This document shows, in pieces, positions 9,726 to 21,000 of a stretch of DNA of 43,236 nt. The stretch spans positions 1 through 43,236 of the forward strand of contig JAANBB010000351.1 of the NCBI GenBank assembly GCA_014621425.1, in the 5' to 3' direction. The position numbers and the translations under genes were made by a program. The notes under the pieces are model-generated. The model worked only from the letters and a program-made list of their open reading frames with translations. It searched no databases and was not told where the DNA came from. The stretch comes from Cylindrodendrum hubeiense. Lineage: Eukaryota > Ascomycota > Sordariomycetes > Hypocreales > Nectriaceae. Position 1 is the first letter of the stretch, and each line of letters starts with the position of its first letter.

Positions 9726-12199
9726 CCGTTGACGGTTACAAAACCAATGAAGAAGCCACGCCTAATTAGCGTTGGTCATTGGGGTCCGGATCGAGACGGG
9801 CCAATGTGTATCAACAGAAACCAGAAAGAAGACGAAGAGAGAAAATAGTCATACAAGGTTTTCTTTTTCCTGCAACCAAAACAAATTAAGGGGAGTCGGG
9901 ATAGTGAAGTCAATTTAGGTTGGAAAGGGGCATTTGGGCGGCGATCTAGGGCTGTCAAGATTATCAACCAAGTACCGTGTCGAGCTGTCTTCGTGGGTTA
10001 CCTATAGTTTGGGGAGCAGGAGTTGCCATAACGTGAAAGCCTTGTTGAGAGGGCGGTTGTGGGATAGCTCTATTGTACCTACAGGACATATGAATGACAG
10101 AATTTAATGCCATCTTGGTATGAAGTGTCCAATCACAGTGAGAAAAATGTGTCTTCTTGATGGTATCCTCTGCCACCCCTCTCTTTTCATTATCACAGTC
10201 AACGAGAACATAGCAAACTTCTCTGGCAACACCTTTCTATTGTTGCACTCTGTTTCTAGGGACATGATATCTCCTCCCGTAATACTGAGATGAGGATCGC
10301 GAGCATGGTACATGTTAAGGGGTTTTAGTACATGGTTCTTTATATATATCTGCTACTAATCTAGGTATATATACTTGATCTAGACTCTTATAAGTGTACG
10401 TGTGTGGGGTCACACCGGGGCAGTAATTACTTCAAGAACTTGGGAGTTGTCACAAAACAAGACGTCTGGGGTTTGAATGGGTGTGGGCCGCTCAACAGCA
10501 ATTGACTGACGACGAATTAGACAAGTCATTTCTCTCAACCAAGCATGTGATGAGAGCCTTGATGTGACATTGAGATGAAAAAGATAAGATGGGATGTAAT
10601 AGTGTAGGGTAGCGCAAGTCAGGGTCGGTAGGGTCGGCGATTGACTTGGTTGGTCGGGTGTGCAGCTGACATGCACTTGAGGCTGACCGATGGCCTTATT
10701 GAAAGCCCTTGTCTCGGCGATGCAAATCGGGGAACAAGAGAAGAGGGGCAGAGTGTGGGAGTCATTCACGCCGGTGTGGTGGTGATGTGATGTGGTTCGA
10801 CGCAATCAAGACGGTGAGTGACGAGGCCAACGCGGGGTTGAGCTCTGGAGTGGATTGACTATTGTCATTAGTTTCTCTAATACACGTCCGCACACGCGGT
10901 TGCCTACTCGTGTAATTTGCGGCGGATACCAGAGCCGTCTCTATCCCCATTTGTTTGGGGATCGAGATTCCCGGGCCTAGATCTACGGCGCGGCATATTT
11001 GGGTGGTGTGTTGCTCTAGTTTCTAGCCCGACATAGACAACCTGGGAATGTGGGTACTGGGGTTGTGCCAGGTAACCCATCGGCGACCTATATGACTCAA
11101 TCGCATGCCTCAGAAATGATCCGATTGAGTGTTGCTATCTCTTTAAATTGGACGATGACTCCCACTAACAAAATTGTGCTGGTTCGCGTGCCCCTCCAAG
11201 ATAGGCATCCCGATGCCGAATCCGGTTGGCCGGCCCTTGATCTCGGGGAACCTTTGTAGGCCAATGGGTCTCGCAGAGGCAGGTCTGGGAAGTTAGCCGC
11301 AAGCAAACCGACCATCCGAGTCCCTCGTATTAATCACCAGCCGTGTCTCGCCATCGGTAGTCCGCCGCAACCCATGCCAATTATCATGACCTTGCAGCAG
11401 CAGTCGTCGGAAGAGGGGCAGGAAACAAGGACCCTGGACGCCAGGCGCGGGCACGAGGCCAACGAGACGAGACATATTAGCACAGCCGTTGGTTTCCTGC
11501 ACCAGACGCCGGGGCGCCAATTGGCCGGCTGCATAGCTCGGCGTAGCGTGCTGCTGCACAGCACGCTGCAGCAAGCACCTAGATTCTTACGCGGCGCCGC
11601 GGGAGCCAGGTGCCACGCCGCGAGCTTGGGCCGCCGTCGCTGCAACCTCCATCTACTAGATTCCACGCGATGGCGCAATTGGTTTAAGGCGACGGGTGAG
11701 GCCCGGATGGACCGGTGTGAAAGAGAAAGGCGGGGGCTCATTAGGTCGGGCCATGGCTTGCGGGAGGCGGCATTGTTGCGGGGCAGAGCAGTTGCAGAAT
11801 TATGCGCTGGGAACAGACGGGGCTCTGTGAATACATCTATCGCTGGCCGTTTATGCCCGGTTGTGTAAGATTGGTTAGCATGTGGGAATCTGCTGATGCT
11901 GTGGCTTTGGTGTGTTGTATCCCGCGTTTTGTTCTCGCAACTCGGACTCACTGCTTCCAGGTCACCATCCCACTTGTTCAAGCATATGAGTTTCCTTTAA
12001 CCTAGGGTACCAGTCCTGCGATCCCATATGCCCCACTCAGTGCATCCTCAACCATTGTCCAACTCCCTCGCTAATTGAGCCCTTGAATAGCCGAGCTTCG
12101 TATCTGGGCTGACGAAGCATTAGAGCCTCCGGCAAGGTTAGCGCTTAAGTGGTTGACGATTGATTCCTTGCCGAGAGTAGCGCAGTATCCAGTTGGTGG
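9726..12199. other. Intergenic region downstream of SEC61
   Basis: No gene can be supported. The first ~250 bases are probably the SEC61 3' UTR. AT-rich words (TATATATA, CTAGGTATATATAC) lie at 10335-10375. Reading frames between 10400 and 12000 are short or of low-complexity, Arg/Ser/Pro/Cys-rich composition, as expected of chance frames in GC-rich DNA. A strong hairpin lies at 11545-11567. Confidence 0.5.
11545..11567. repeat. Perfect 9-bp inverted repeat (hairpin)
   Basis: AGCGTGCTG and CAGCACGCT are perfect reverse complements separated by CTGCA, giving a GC-rich stem with a 5-nt loop. It lies in a region without recognisable genes. It could be part of a structured RNA or a chance palindrome. 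Confidence 0.5.
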
Positions 12200-12499
12200 T
12201 TACTGGGGGGTAGGCTGTTCGATAGTTGGTAGAACATCCGGTGGCAAGCTGGCAACACCCATTGTTACAAGTCGTGCCTCCAAGTCCACCGGCGTCCCTT
12301 CGTGCGCTTCCACAACATACTGCATCTTGGTCAAATGCAGGTAGACTGTATAGTTGCCCAGTCCATAAATTGAGTCCAGAGCCGTTTGCAAGGTTGTCTC
12401 ATTCTGTATGCGGTCTTGGGGGATTCGATGAGTGAATATGAGACTGGTGTTGATCTCGACGCCAGCTGGATTTCGTCGTACATTCGCTGGTTCAGCCAT
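12200..12499 (-). CDS. Small hypothetical protein (99 aa)
   Basis: An ATG-started frame of 99 codons ending in TAA. Three things support a real gene. The start context is ACACAATGGC, a good fungal initiation site. A TATAAAT box lies 134 bp upstream (12633-12639) with a CT-rich stretch in between. The composition is balanced (Asp/Glu, Asn, Thr, Tyr, Leu) rather than the Arg/Ser/Pro pattern of chance frames nearby. The central part contains GLGNYTVYLHLTKMQYVVEA, suggesting a beta-rich fold. No signal peptide or membrane segment is seen. I do not recognise the family. It is the only plausible gene in the 8.3-kb stretch between SEC61 and the ABC transporter. Confidence 0.45.
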   Translation of the reverse strand: MAEPANVRRNPAGVEINTSLIFTHRIPQDRIQNETTLQTALDSIYGLGNYTVYLHLTKMQYVVEAHEGTPVDLEARLVTMGVASLPPDVLPTIEQPTPQ

Positions 12500-12632
12500 T
12501 GTGTGATATTCTCGAAATTGTGATATAGAAAACGAAGAGAGGTCGTTGAAGTAGCTTTTACTAAAGTTCTCTTGTTGTTGGGACGAGTTGTTCTGTTTGG
12601 TAGTTGGCTACACGGAACGTACCTTTCGAAGC

Positions 12633-12639
12633 ATTTATA
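12633..12639 (-). promoter_or_regulatory. TATA box (TATAAAT) of the small gene at 12200-12499
   Basis: Read on the minus strand the sequence is CTATAAATGC, 134 bp upstream of the ATG at 12499. The spacing suits a core promoter with a 5' UTR of roughly 60-100 nt. Confidence 0.4.
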
Positions 12640-15600
12640 GACTAGACTGCTACTTGAGGAGACCGAATCATTGGGCGGCAAGACTGTAGTACAAGCAAAT
12701 AATCACCAGCTCTCGTCGTGATTCGGAGGCTGCTTTACTCTTACTCAAATCGATAGCCGGGGAGCTTGAATCAACCGCATGATGAACAGCTAGCCACCAG
12801 TCTAAGATGTGACGTGGGGACAGCCTTTGTCCTGCACGTACTTTTATTTGAATCACTGGTCGGGAAGTGCTCAGTATAGAGTAAGCGGTTTGGACCAACA
12901 CTCTATCATTTTCACTGTTGAGGTGGTAGACGACTCGAATCACGACCGACGCGGACCTTGTAGAGGTGTAAATAAAAATAATAAGCCCAACATGGAGTTG
13001 AATTCTTAATTGCGATCCTCCACGTACACGCACACTCGCACTATGACCCGCGTGAATAACTGGCATAGTCCTGTCTGACGTTCCATTACTCATAGGGTCG
13101 GAGAGGATAAGCACTCGAAAAGACATAGCTTTATTACGACCAGTACATTAGGACGAGGCCAGCTGGCCCGGGCTTTGCAATGGCAATTCGGGATTGGGAG
13201 AAGCCCTGCCGGGAGTGAATTGAGTGCATTGGGTGGAACTGTCGGGGTAAACTTGGACGCATGAATGACCGGGGCCCCGGGAGTTGTAGAATCATGGGAT
13301 AGCCCGAGTAGGTGGACAAATGTTTCTATGGGCTCTTACGGGTGTTGCCTGGAAGCGACATAGCCGCCGTACAGGTAGTCGCAAGGGTCCATTGGAGAGA
13401 AGGGGCAAGGGCAGGCAAGGTCCGGGACAAGGTGAGATCGCCATGAGTCCCTGGTAGTAAGATAAGAGAGTGCGTACATGCATGGCAGAAAAGTGCGGAA
13501 GAAACCTTCGAACAAGGTGCCCGTGAGTCCGGCGGTGAGCTGGAGTCATAGTTTCGGGGAGTGGAGACGAGACCCATGTTCGAATCGAATCGATCCAGGG
13601 CAGTATTATGTATCGTAAGTACACTGGTTGCAATTGCCCACCAGAGGCAGCGGGGAAAGACACAGATGCCAGATAAGAGACGAGAAGTGAGGACAAGGGG
13701 AACGCAGCTATTGCATGGGTGGACTCCATTCCGTGTGGGGCAGAGGGGGAGGGAATGCTGTGGAGATGTTGCACCTTGTGACCTTTGAGCCGGTGAAGAT
13801 TGTCATACGTACCTGGCGATGAGGCCAGACGCAACACAGTATGAGCGAATCCAGGGACCAAAAGAGCAATATGGGGCAGCGAGACACTGAGCTGGGTTGG
13901 GGCCGGACATGACAGGTAACGGCGTGAAAAACAAGACACGGCGAGACAAGATAGGCAAAACAGGGTCAAACAAGCCAAGCCAGGCCAATTGGGAGCCAAC
14001 GCTGACATGGGCGGCTCAAGTGGATATGCGAAGTGAGACGGTCGAGATCGATTGTCTTAACGCACCGCCAGGTAGGAATGGAACCCGTGGAACAGCGGTT
14101 GGGATGGGTTTTGCTCCGAGTCCTCGAGGGCGCTAGAGGCAATGTTACACTAAACCAGGGGACAGCAAGGTGGGTGCAAGGAGCAGAAATCCCCACTTGG
14201 GTGAAATACTGTACTCGTAACGTCTCACTCAGTCGGACATTTTTTTTTCTCCCAGGTACAAATTACTTGCTTTATTAATCGCCTTGTGCAACGTACACGT
14301 GGAGGGATTTCCTTCATGCTGAATCGGAAAGCCGGGTAAGCTTTGCAGAGTGAGAGTTGTGGAACAACTGTGTGAGAAAACAAGGCAAAGGACGAACGCG
14401 CACGCAGTTGGATTCGGGGTTTCTTCATTACCATGGATGATGTCAGGTCCAGCAAACTATAGTACCCAAACAACGCACGGCCCGAGTCTTCGTAGAGAAG
14501 TCATCCACACCTCGGCCCGTGCTTCAGCAACATGAGGAGCTCCTCGTCTTGTCAAGTCTCGTCTTGGCCGCCTGAAGCTGGCCTGACCTGCCATGCCGCG
14601 TCTCCACTCGTCTGCGTTGCTAAACCCTGCACCACACCGCGTTCGTCTGGCCCAGCGCAGCCTCTCAGCGTGCATCGTGGGGTTCGGTGGAGCGTCTACG
14701 TCGGGTCTGGTGATGGCTGCGATGCTGCAACGCGCTAAACAAGAAGACTGGGCGCCGAGCTGGGGCTGAGGCTGGAGAGGGCGGTCTTTTCGCCGGTCGA
14801 AATTTGATTTGGAACGCGTCGTGGAAGGACTGGAGTCAGGGACCAGCTGGCTGGATGGAATGGTGCATGGACTAGGAGACTACGTCGTGCTACCGAAGTA
14901 GTATGGCCTGTAGTATGGCCGTCTGCTAAGAGCTAGGTGAGGTCATGGTCGTCGTGGTTTTGGCCGGAGCCATGGACAGGCAGCTTTGGTTAGACTTCTC
15001 GTTGGTAGAGTCCCGGGGCGTTTTGGTGGGACCGGACGGGCCAAATAGCGCCCTGTGACAATAGTACCGTCCTGCCATTTCGGGTGTATGACGCCTCTTC
15101 TTCTTGGTTTTGCGCTAGCGGTTACTGTAGTAAGCGGTTGTTTTTGTGCTACGTCGGGCCCAGAAGCCAGTCAGTATTCAAGTACTCTGGATTGAGTGCG
15201 ATGAAAACGTTGGCATTTGTCGATCTGGAAGGCCGGAGGCCGAGTCTCACAGGCTGAGTCTCACGGCCGATCGGAGGTTCGGAAGGGTGGGGGAGGACCG
15301 TGAAGATGTACCTAAGAAAAAGAAAGCACAGTGTTCGCCGCATCGAAGGGTATATCCGGTTTACGGAGACGAACCGAGGCTGACGTGCTCTGTACATCAG
15401 TCCAGGAAACATGGTTCATCAAGATCTCATCCCGTCTGTGGCTGGTTGCCCTGGTCGGCCTTACTGCCCGAGTGCGAACCAGCGGTGGGAATTTCCGACT
15501 GGCATTCGCCCCGATTCCTGTGTTGAATTCCCACGTTCCTCTTCCTCCCTGTCGCCCTTGGCTGGAGGGCGAGGTTCCTGAGCAGCCAGCCCTGTGTTAC

Positions 15601-16334
15601 CTCATGGCCAGGTTTGCTTCTTCCAGGAACCAAGGGGCGCGCCGTTGTGGTACCTGGATCAACGGCGGAACTAGGGCGAACCACAGAGTCGTTGGGGCCC
15701 AGACAGGCGGGTGAGAGGGTGGCCATCTCTGGCACGAGGGCACACGAAACGCGCCAGAAGACGTCGGGGCGACGGGGCTGGGCTGGGATTCCCTTGGGCG
15801 CACCCCTCATGCCATCCTCCCTCCGTGCCCATCCCGCTTGTTCTCGACGCGCCTCGCATCTGAAATCTGTTGCATCTGGGATGACGAGGCTTGGTGAAGC
15901 TTGGATGACGCCGGTGTGATGACGAAGCCTGGCAAGCTCTTGAGTGGGAGCAGAAGACGGGAATCCTGTTTAGATACCTCGGTACCGTGCTGTAGATGGT
16001 GTTCATCAATGAGAGCTTTGTTGCACAAGAGCTCCAACTCATGTCGCCAACCAGGGACTGCAAGACAATGCAGTGCATCGGCGACCTTATCGCACGGCGC
16101 GCGACTATGACATAGCGAGCTAGCGCATGGCAGCGCAACGGTCCTGTTCAACGGAGGACGACACCATCCACCACCCACCATCCGGATCCCTTGAACCCTG
16201 CAGATGGGCACAACCTACTCGAGAGCGAAGCAAGGCCGTTGGCGAGACGCCCCCCGCAACTGCGCTGCACGCTGCAGCTCGCTGGAGGCGCGCTGCACAA
16301 CAAGGCAGCCCGGTCGGGACTGATGGGCTGTCTC

Positions 16335-16810
16335 CGCGGTGAGCACACGCACACGCTCGCACACAGGCACACCTGGGTTGCGTCTAATTGCTTCCCGGCC
16401 CAGAGCTACATCCTGGCCAACTGCCGGTATACACACACGCACAGAGACACACAGCCTCCGTGCACCTCTGGGAAAAGTGAAGTTTTTTTCGCCTCGCGTC
16501 TCGCCTCACATCTCGCCTCGTCCAACAGCGGCCTCGTTATTGTAATTGGGTTGACCGTAGTCCGGCTGTTATACCTCCCCCTGCTGGCGAAATGCCGGGA
16601 CAAGATGGGTGTCGATGACGACCCAAGACTCCATCTCGCTGCCACACTCCACTATGACTAACACCAGGATCGGTAGATGATATTAGCAGGTTGGTAGGCA
16701 GATAGGCAGGTAGGCACCCAGCAATGAGCAAGGAAGTTGCCGATTGTGCAGAGACACAGAGACACAGACGCCCAGATAGAATGACAGACAGAGACAGACA
16801 CAAACAGTCG
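16335..16810. repeat. Low-complexity CA- and GACA-rich DNA
   Basis: Imperfect microsatellite-like runs: CACACGCACACGCTCGCACACA at about 16344, ACACACACGCACAGAGACACACAG at about 16432, GTAGGCAGATAGGCAGGTAGGCA at about 16695, and CAGAGACACAGAGACACAGA at about 16748. They lie in the presumed far-upstream region of the ABC transporter. Confidence 0.5.
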
Positions 16811-17194
16811 CATACTGTCAACACACCACACAGCCCGCCCCATCACCGCCCAAGCAACCAAGCAATCAAGCAAGCAACCACACATAAAACCAGCGGCGCG
16901 GACCCGCTCCAGCTCCAGCAAAAGCTCCTCCATCGTAGTCTGTAGCGGCCCCACCCGGAAGGCTTCCCACTGGGTTCTGTTTCCACCAGTGCACCAGCGT
17001 CCCCAGTACGCCAGCGTCCCCCCCAGTGCACCACCACCTCAGGCATTAGAGCAGTTCTAAGCTCCCTGGCTAAGGGCGGCCAAGACGACCGATCCGACCG
17101 ACCAGGTGCCCGCCTGGTGCCCGCTAGGTTCCCACACGCCGCCAGGTTCGTTCCCACACGCCGCCCACACCCACGCACCCTAGCTCACTCACTA

Positions 17195-17235
17195 CCTGTA
17201 CCTCACTAGGTAGGTAGGTCGGTAGGTACGAAGTA
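17195..17235. repeat. GGTA/TACC short tandem and inverted words
   Basis: The motif GTACCTCACTAGGTAGGTAGG is followed by TCGGTAGGTACGAAGTACG, so TACCT and AGGTA words face each other and AGGT is repeated. Similar AGGTACCT words recur at the right end of the window (43091-43192). Confidence 0.45.
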
Positions 17236-18042
17236 CGAACGCACTACGGACGGGTGCGCTTACCGGTCGGCCTACTTCCTGCAGACTGCAGTACCCTCCA
17301 GTACCTCACTACCGCCCGTTGGTTTGCCTTTGGCCTGCACTGTCCTGCCTGGCCTGGCCTGGCTTGGTTTCTTTCTTGCTCGCTCCTCGTCTCGCGCGGC
17401 GCATTCTTCGCTCCACCGAGACATCCATCTTTTCTTCCGACATCTTTCTCCTCTCCCCCGAACTAAGATTCGGTTTGCATTCTTTCTCTCTTCATCCTTC
17501 TTTTACCTACCCCCCCTCGGCCCCCCGTCTTGCTCTCCTTCTTCTCCCCCACGCCTGGGTCTTGCTTGCTGGGAGGACGGCCGACTGCGAAAACGCACCC
17601 GGATACTTCGACGACGAACGACGCCAATCCTGGCGCGGGATTTGGACGACTTGCGAATGAGAGCTGCGGAACACTGAGCCTGGACATCGAGGATCGGCAT
17701 TGGCGAAAAGCGCCTCAACTCCACGGGTGGTCACGCCACATTGTGCTGAAGCTGCGTCGTTAGTCGCCACGGGCTGCTTGACGGACGCGGGACGCTGGAG
17801 CTGTGCCGCCGCAATCGCAACCGCCGCTCTTTCTCGCCCCCAACACTCCAGGGCCCCCTCCACCTCCGCCTCCACCGCCCGCTCCGGTGCCGCGGCATCC
17901 TCGAGCTCGAGAGCTCGCTGAGAGCCTTTTCTGCTCCTCGACATCGACGTCCCCCAATTGCGATCCCGACTCGATTCGCCCCAATTCTCCCTCCTCGAGG
18001 AGAGCGTGACGCCTTAGCTCTTTGCGCCATCCCTTCGCCATC

Positions 18043-21000
18043 ATGAAGAGTGGTTTCGCGCAATGCCAATGGCCGATCTGGGAAGTGGACGACTTCAACA
18101 AATGCTTCCAACAAGAGTTCGTGCTCCTTACCCCCGACGCTTGTTCCCTCAAACCCGCCGTTTGCTAACTCAGTTATCTCTCCCTCTCCCACAGCTATCT
18201 TAAGGTCCTCTTCCCTTTAATCACCCTCGTTCTCTCGGTTGCGCACCTCGCATGGACCGGCATCGCCCGGGCTGTCAGATCCCGGTCCGCCTCCAAGGCT
18301 AGGTATAGCCAGCTTCCCGGCGACGACCGACGCTACAGTCACACCGATCTGCCCCCGGTCCAGGCCGAGGATACCGACGACGATGAGGATTTGCAAATCA
18401 ATGGCGGACGCCTCGCGCTCGTCAAGACTACCACCCGTGGCTCCATAATCCAGGCCGATACCCCCCCTGGCCAGTTGCGCGTCTCAGGTAATTGAGGAGC
18501 TGGCCATCTGCGGCCTTGTTGCTGTCAATTCGGTTGCCCTCATTACCGACTCCTCTCACGGCCGTGGCCCTACCGCCTCTATTGCCGGTTTGGTCATTTG
18601 GATCTACGTTCTCATCCTCTCAACTCTGCGCCTCTTCTTCGGTAGCACGAAATGGCGGGTCCCCCACCTCTGGAATCATACCGCCATCATCTATGGAGTC
18701 AATTGGGTCCTGTCTCTATTCGTATTCCGTTCCGTCTTCATCCATCCCACCTCCAAGACTTCCCAGATTCTGATTATTGTCGACTTTGCCCTGGTCACTC
18801 TTCTCTTTCTCATGGCTGCCACCACTAGGAAGGGTAACAAAACTGTCCTTTTGGAGTGGGAGGATGGAATGGAGCCCTCGCGCGAGCCTCTTGCAAGTCT
18901 TTTCTCCCTCGCTGTGTTTGGCTGGGTTGATGCCATTGTCTGGCGTGGCTGGCAGAGCAGTATGGAAATGGAGCATGTCTGGAATCTTCTGCCCAAGGAC
19001 AAGGCCGCTGCGGTCATTGCCGACTATCGCCAGATGAAGAGGACTGGCTCATTGGCCTGGCACTTGGTCAAGTACTTCAAGGGCATGCTGCTTGCTCAAT
19101 GCTTCCTGGCCTTCGTTTCCGGCTTCTTTACCTTTGCGCCCACCCTGCTTCTGAAAGCCATTCTGGAATACGTCGAGAAGCACAAAAGCAGGAAATCTCA
19201 TGAAGAGGAAACCCCTATTAATGTGCTCTGGCTTTATGTTATTGGCCTTCCTCTCCTCGACCTGGTTCGTTCGTACGCCGACAACGCTGCTTTGTGGACG
19301 GGTCGAAAGATCTGCATTCGTGTTCGAGCCATCATCATTGGTGATATCTACGCCAAGGCCCTCCGTCGCAAGGCCGCTGCCGTCAAGGACAAGGTCCTAC
19401 TCGATTCTGACAAGTCCAAGTCTGCCAAGGACGGCGATGTCAAGGAGAGCACAATCAGCAAGATTAAGCGCGTCTTCAGCATGAAGAAGGACGACAGGAA
19501 GGCAACTCCGGCTGATGCCGAATTTGCCAATGGTGGCGTCAAGGATGACAAGGTCAAGGACGAGAGCGAAGATGAGCAGGCCAACCTAGGCACCATCATC
19601 AACCTCATGTCTGTGGACAGCTTCAAAATTGCCGAAGTTACTGCTTATTTGCATTTCCTTTGCGCTGCCGCTCCCACACAATTGGTGGTTGCTGTTATAC
19701 TGCTCTGGCAGGTCATGGGCTTGAGCGCAATTCCAGGACTCGTCATCATGGTCTTCCTCCTGCCCATCAACTACGCCCTCGCCAGGGGTTTCACCGTAAC
19801 CTCGAAGCGGATTCTCGCTGCTACTGACAAGCGTATCAACGTCACCAACGAGGTTCTGCAGAACATCCGTATTATCAAGTACTTCGCCTGGGAACAGCGC
19901 TTCGGTCGCATTATTGATGATAAGCGCAAGGCTGAGCTCAAGGCTCTGCGGTCCCGATTCATGGTATGGGCTCTGGCTGTTGCCATCTGGAACTCGGTCC
20001 CCGTCCTCATTACCTTCTTCTCCTTCTTCGTCTACACCATTATCGAGGGTAAGTCCCTAAGCCCGTCTGTTGCCTTCACGGCCATGTCTCTCTTCATGCT
20101 CCTGCGTGTTCCCCTGGATCAGTTCGGCGACATGTTCGCGCACGTCCAGGAAACCAAGGTTTCAATCGACCGTGTCGAGGAGTTCCTCCAAGAGGATGAA
20201 ACCGACAAGTACGAGCAGCTGGGTCTGGATAACGTGGACGAGGACGGCGTGAGGCGAATTGGTTTCAAGAACGCTACTCTCATCTGGGGCGGCAAGGATA
20301 CTGTGGCCGAGGATGGATCCCGCGCTTTCCGTCTCATGGATATGAACGTGGATTTCCACCTGGGCAAGCTGAATATCATTGCCGGACCCACTGGATCTGG
20401 AAAGACTTCAATGCTTATGGGTCTTCTTGGTGAAATGACTTTGATGGAAGGCAACATTTACTGCCCCGGTGGCCGCAGCCGAGAGGATATTCGCCCTGAT
20501 CCCGAGACAAACCTCGCCAACACCATTGCGTATGTGGCGCAAGCTGCATGGTTGGTTAATGCGAATATCCGAGACAACATCCTCTTCTCCACAGAATTCG
20601 ATGAGCAACGTTACCGAAGCGTTATTGTGGCGTGCGCCCTCGAGCGAGACCTGCAGATCCTTGACAACGGCGACGAAACCCTGGTTGGTGAGAAGGGAAT
20701 CACCCTCTCTGGTGGCCAGAAGCAACGAATCTCGCTTGCCCGCGCTCTCTACTCTAACTCGGCCCATCTGCTCCTCGACGACTGCCTCAGCGCTGTGGAC
20801 TCTCACACTGCTCAATGGATTTTCAGCAACTGCATCAGGGGCCCGCTAATGCGCAACCGCACTTGCATTCTCGTTACTCACAACGTCCAGCTCTGTGTCC
20901 CTTCCTCCGACTATGTTGTGCTCATGGAAAACGGCCGAATCGATATCCAGGGATCCTCGGAGGAGGTTATTGCCTCTGGCAAGCTTGGTGAAGAGATTCA

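Larger units (their letters stand above)
12500..18042. other. Long intergenic region upstream of the ABC transporter
   Basis: No conserved coding sequence is visible. The frames (for example one of 238 codons on the minus strand, 13292-14008) are rich in Ser/Pro/Leu/Arg/His and overlap others, as chance frames do. From about 16330 to 17920 the sequence becomes low in complexity: CA/CACA and GACAGA words (16340-16460, 16745-16805), GTAGGCAG/GGTAGGTA repeats (16680-16715, 17205-17230), CCTGG repeats (17345-17370) and CCG/CCT triplets (17850-17885). The last 500-700 bases are CT-rich, like a fungal promoter and 5' leader. A non-coding RNA cannot be excluded. Confidence 0.5.

Noticed and set aside
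11334..11981. 215-codon frame on the minus strand
   Set aside because: Arg/Ser/Cys-rich, overlaps a 164-codon frame on the opposite strand, no recognisable motif. Judged a chance frame in GC-rich DNA.
13292..14008. 238-codon frame on the minus strand
   Set aside because: Composition is dominated by Ser, Pro, Leu, Arg and His; no domain; several overlapping frames of similar kind exist; no good start context.
18475..18487. A 7- or 13-nt 'mini-intron' (for example GTCTCAG) to explain the ABC transporter frame break
   Set aside because: Its length would fix the frame, but a spliceosome cannot remove so short a segment. A base error or another cause is more likely.
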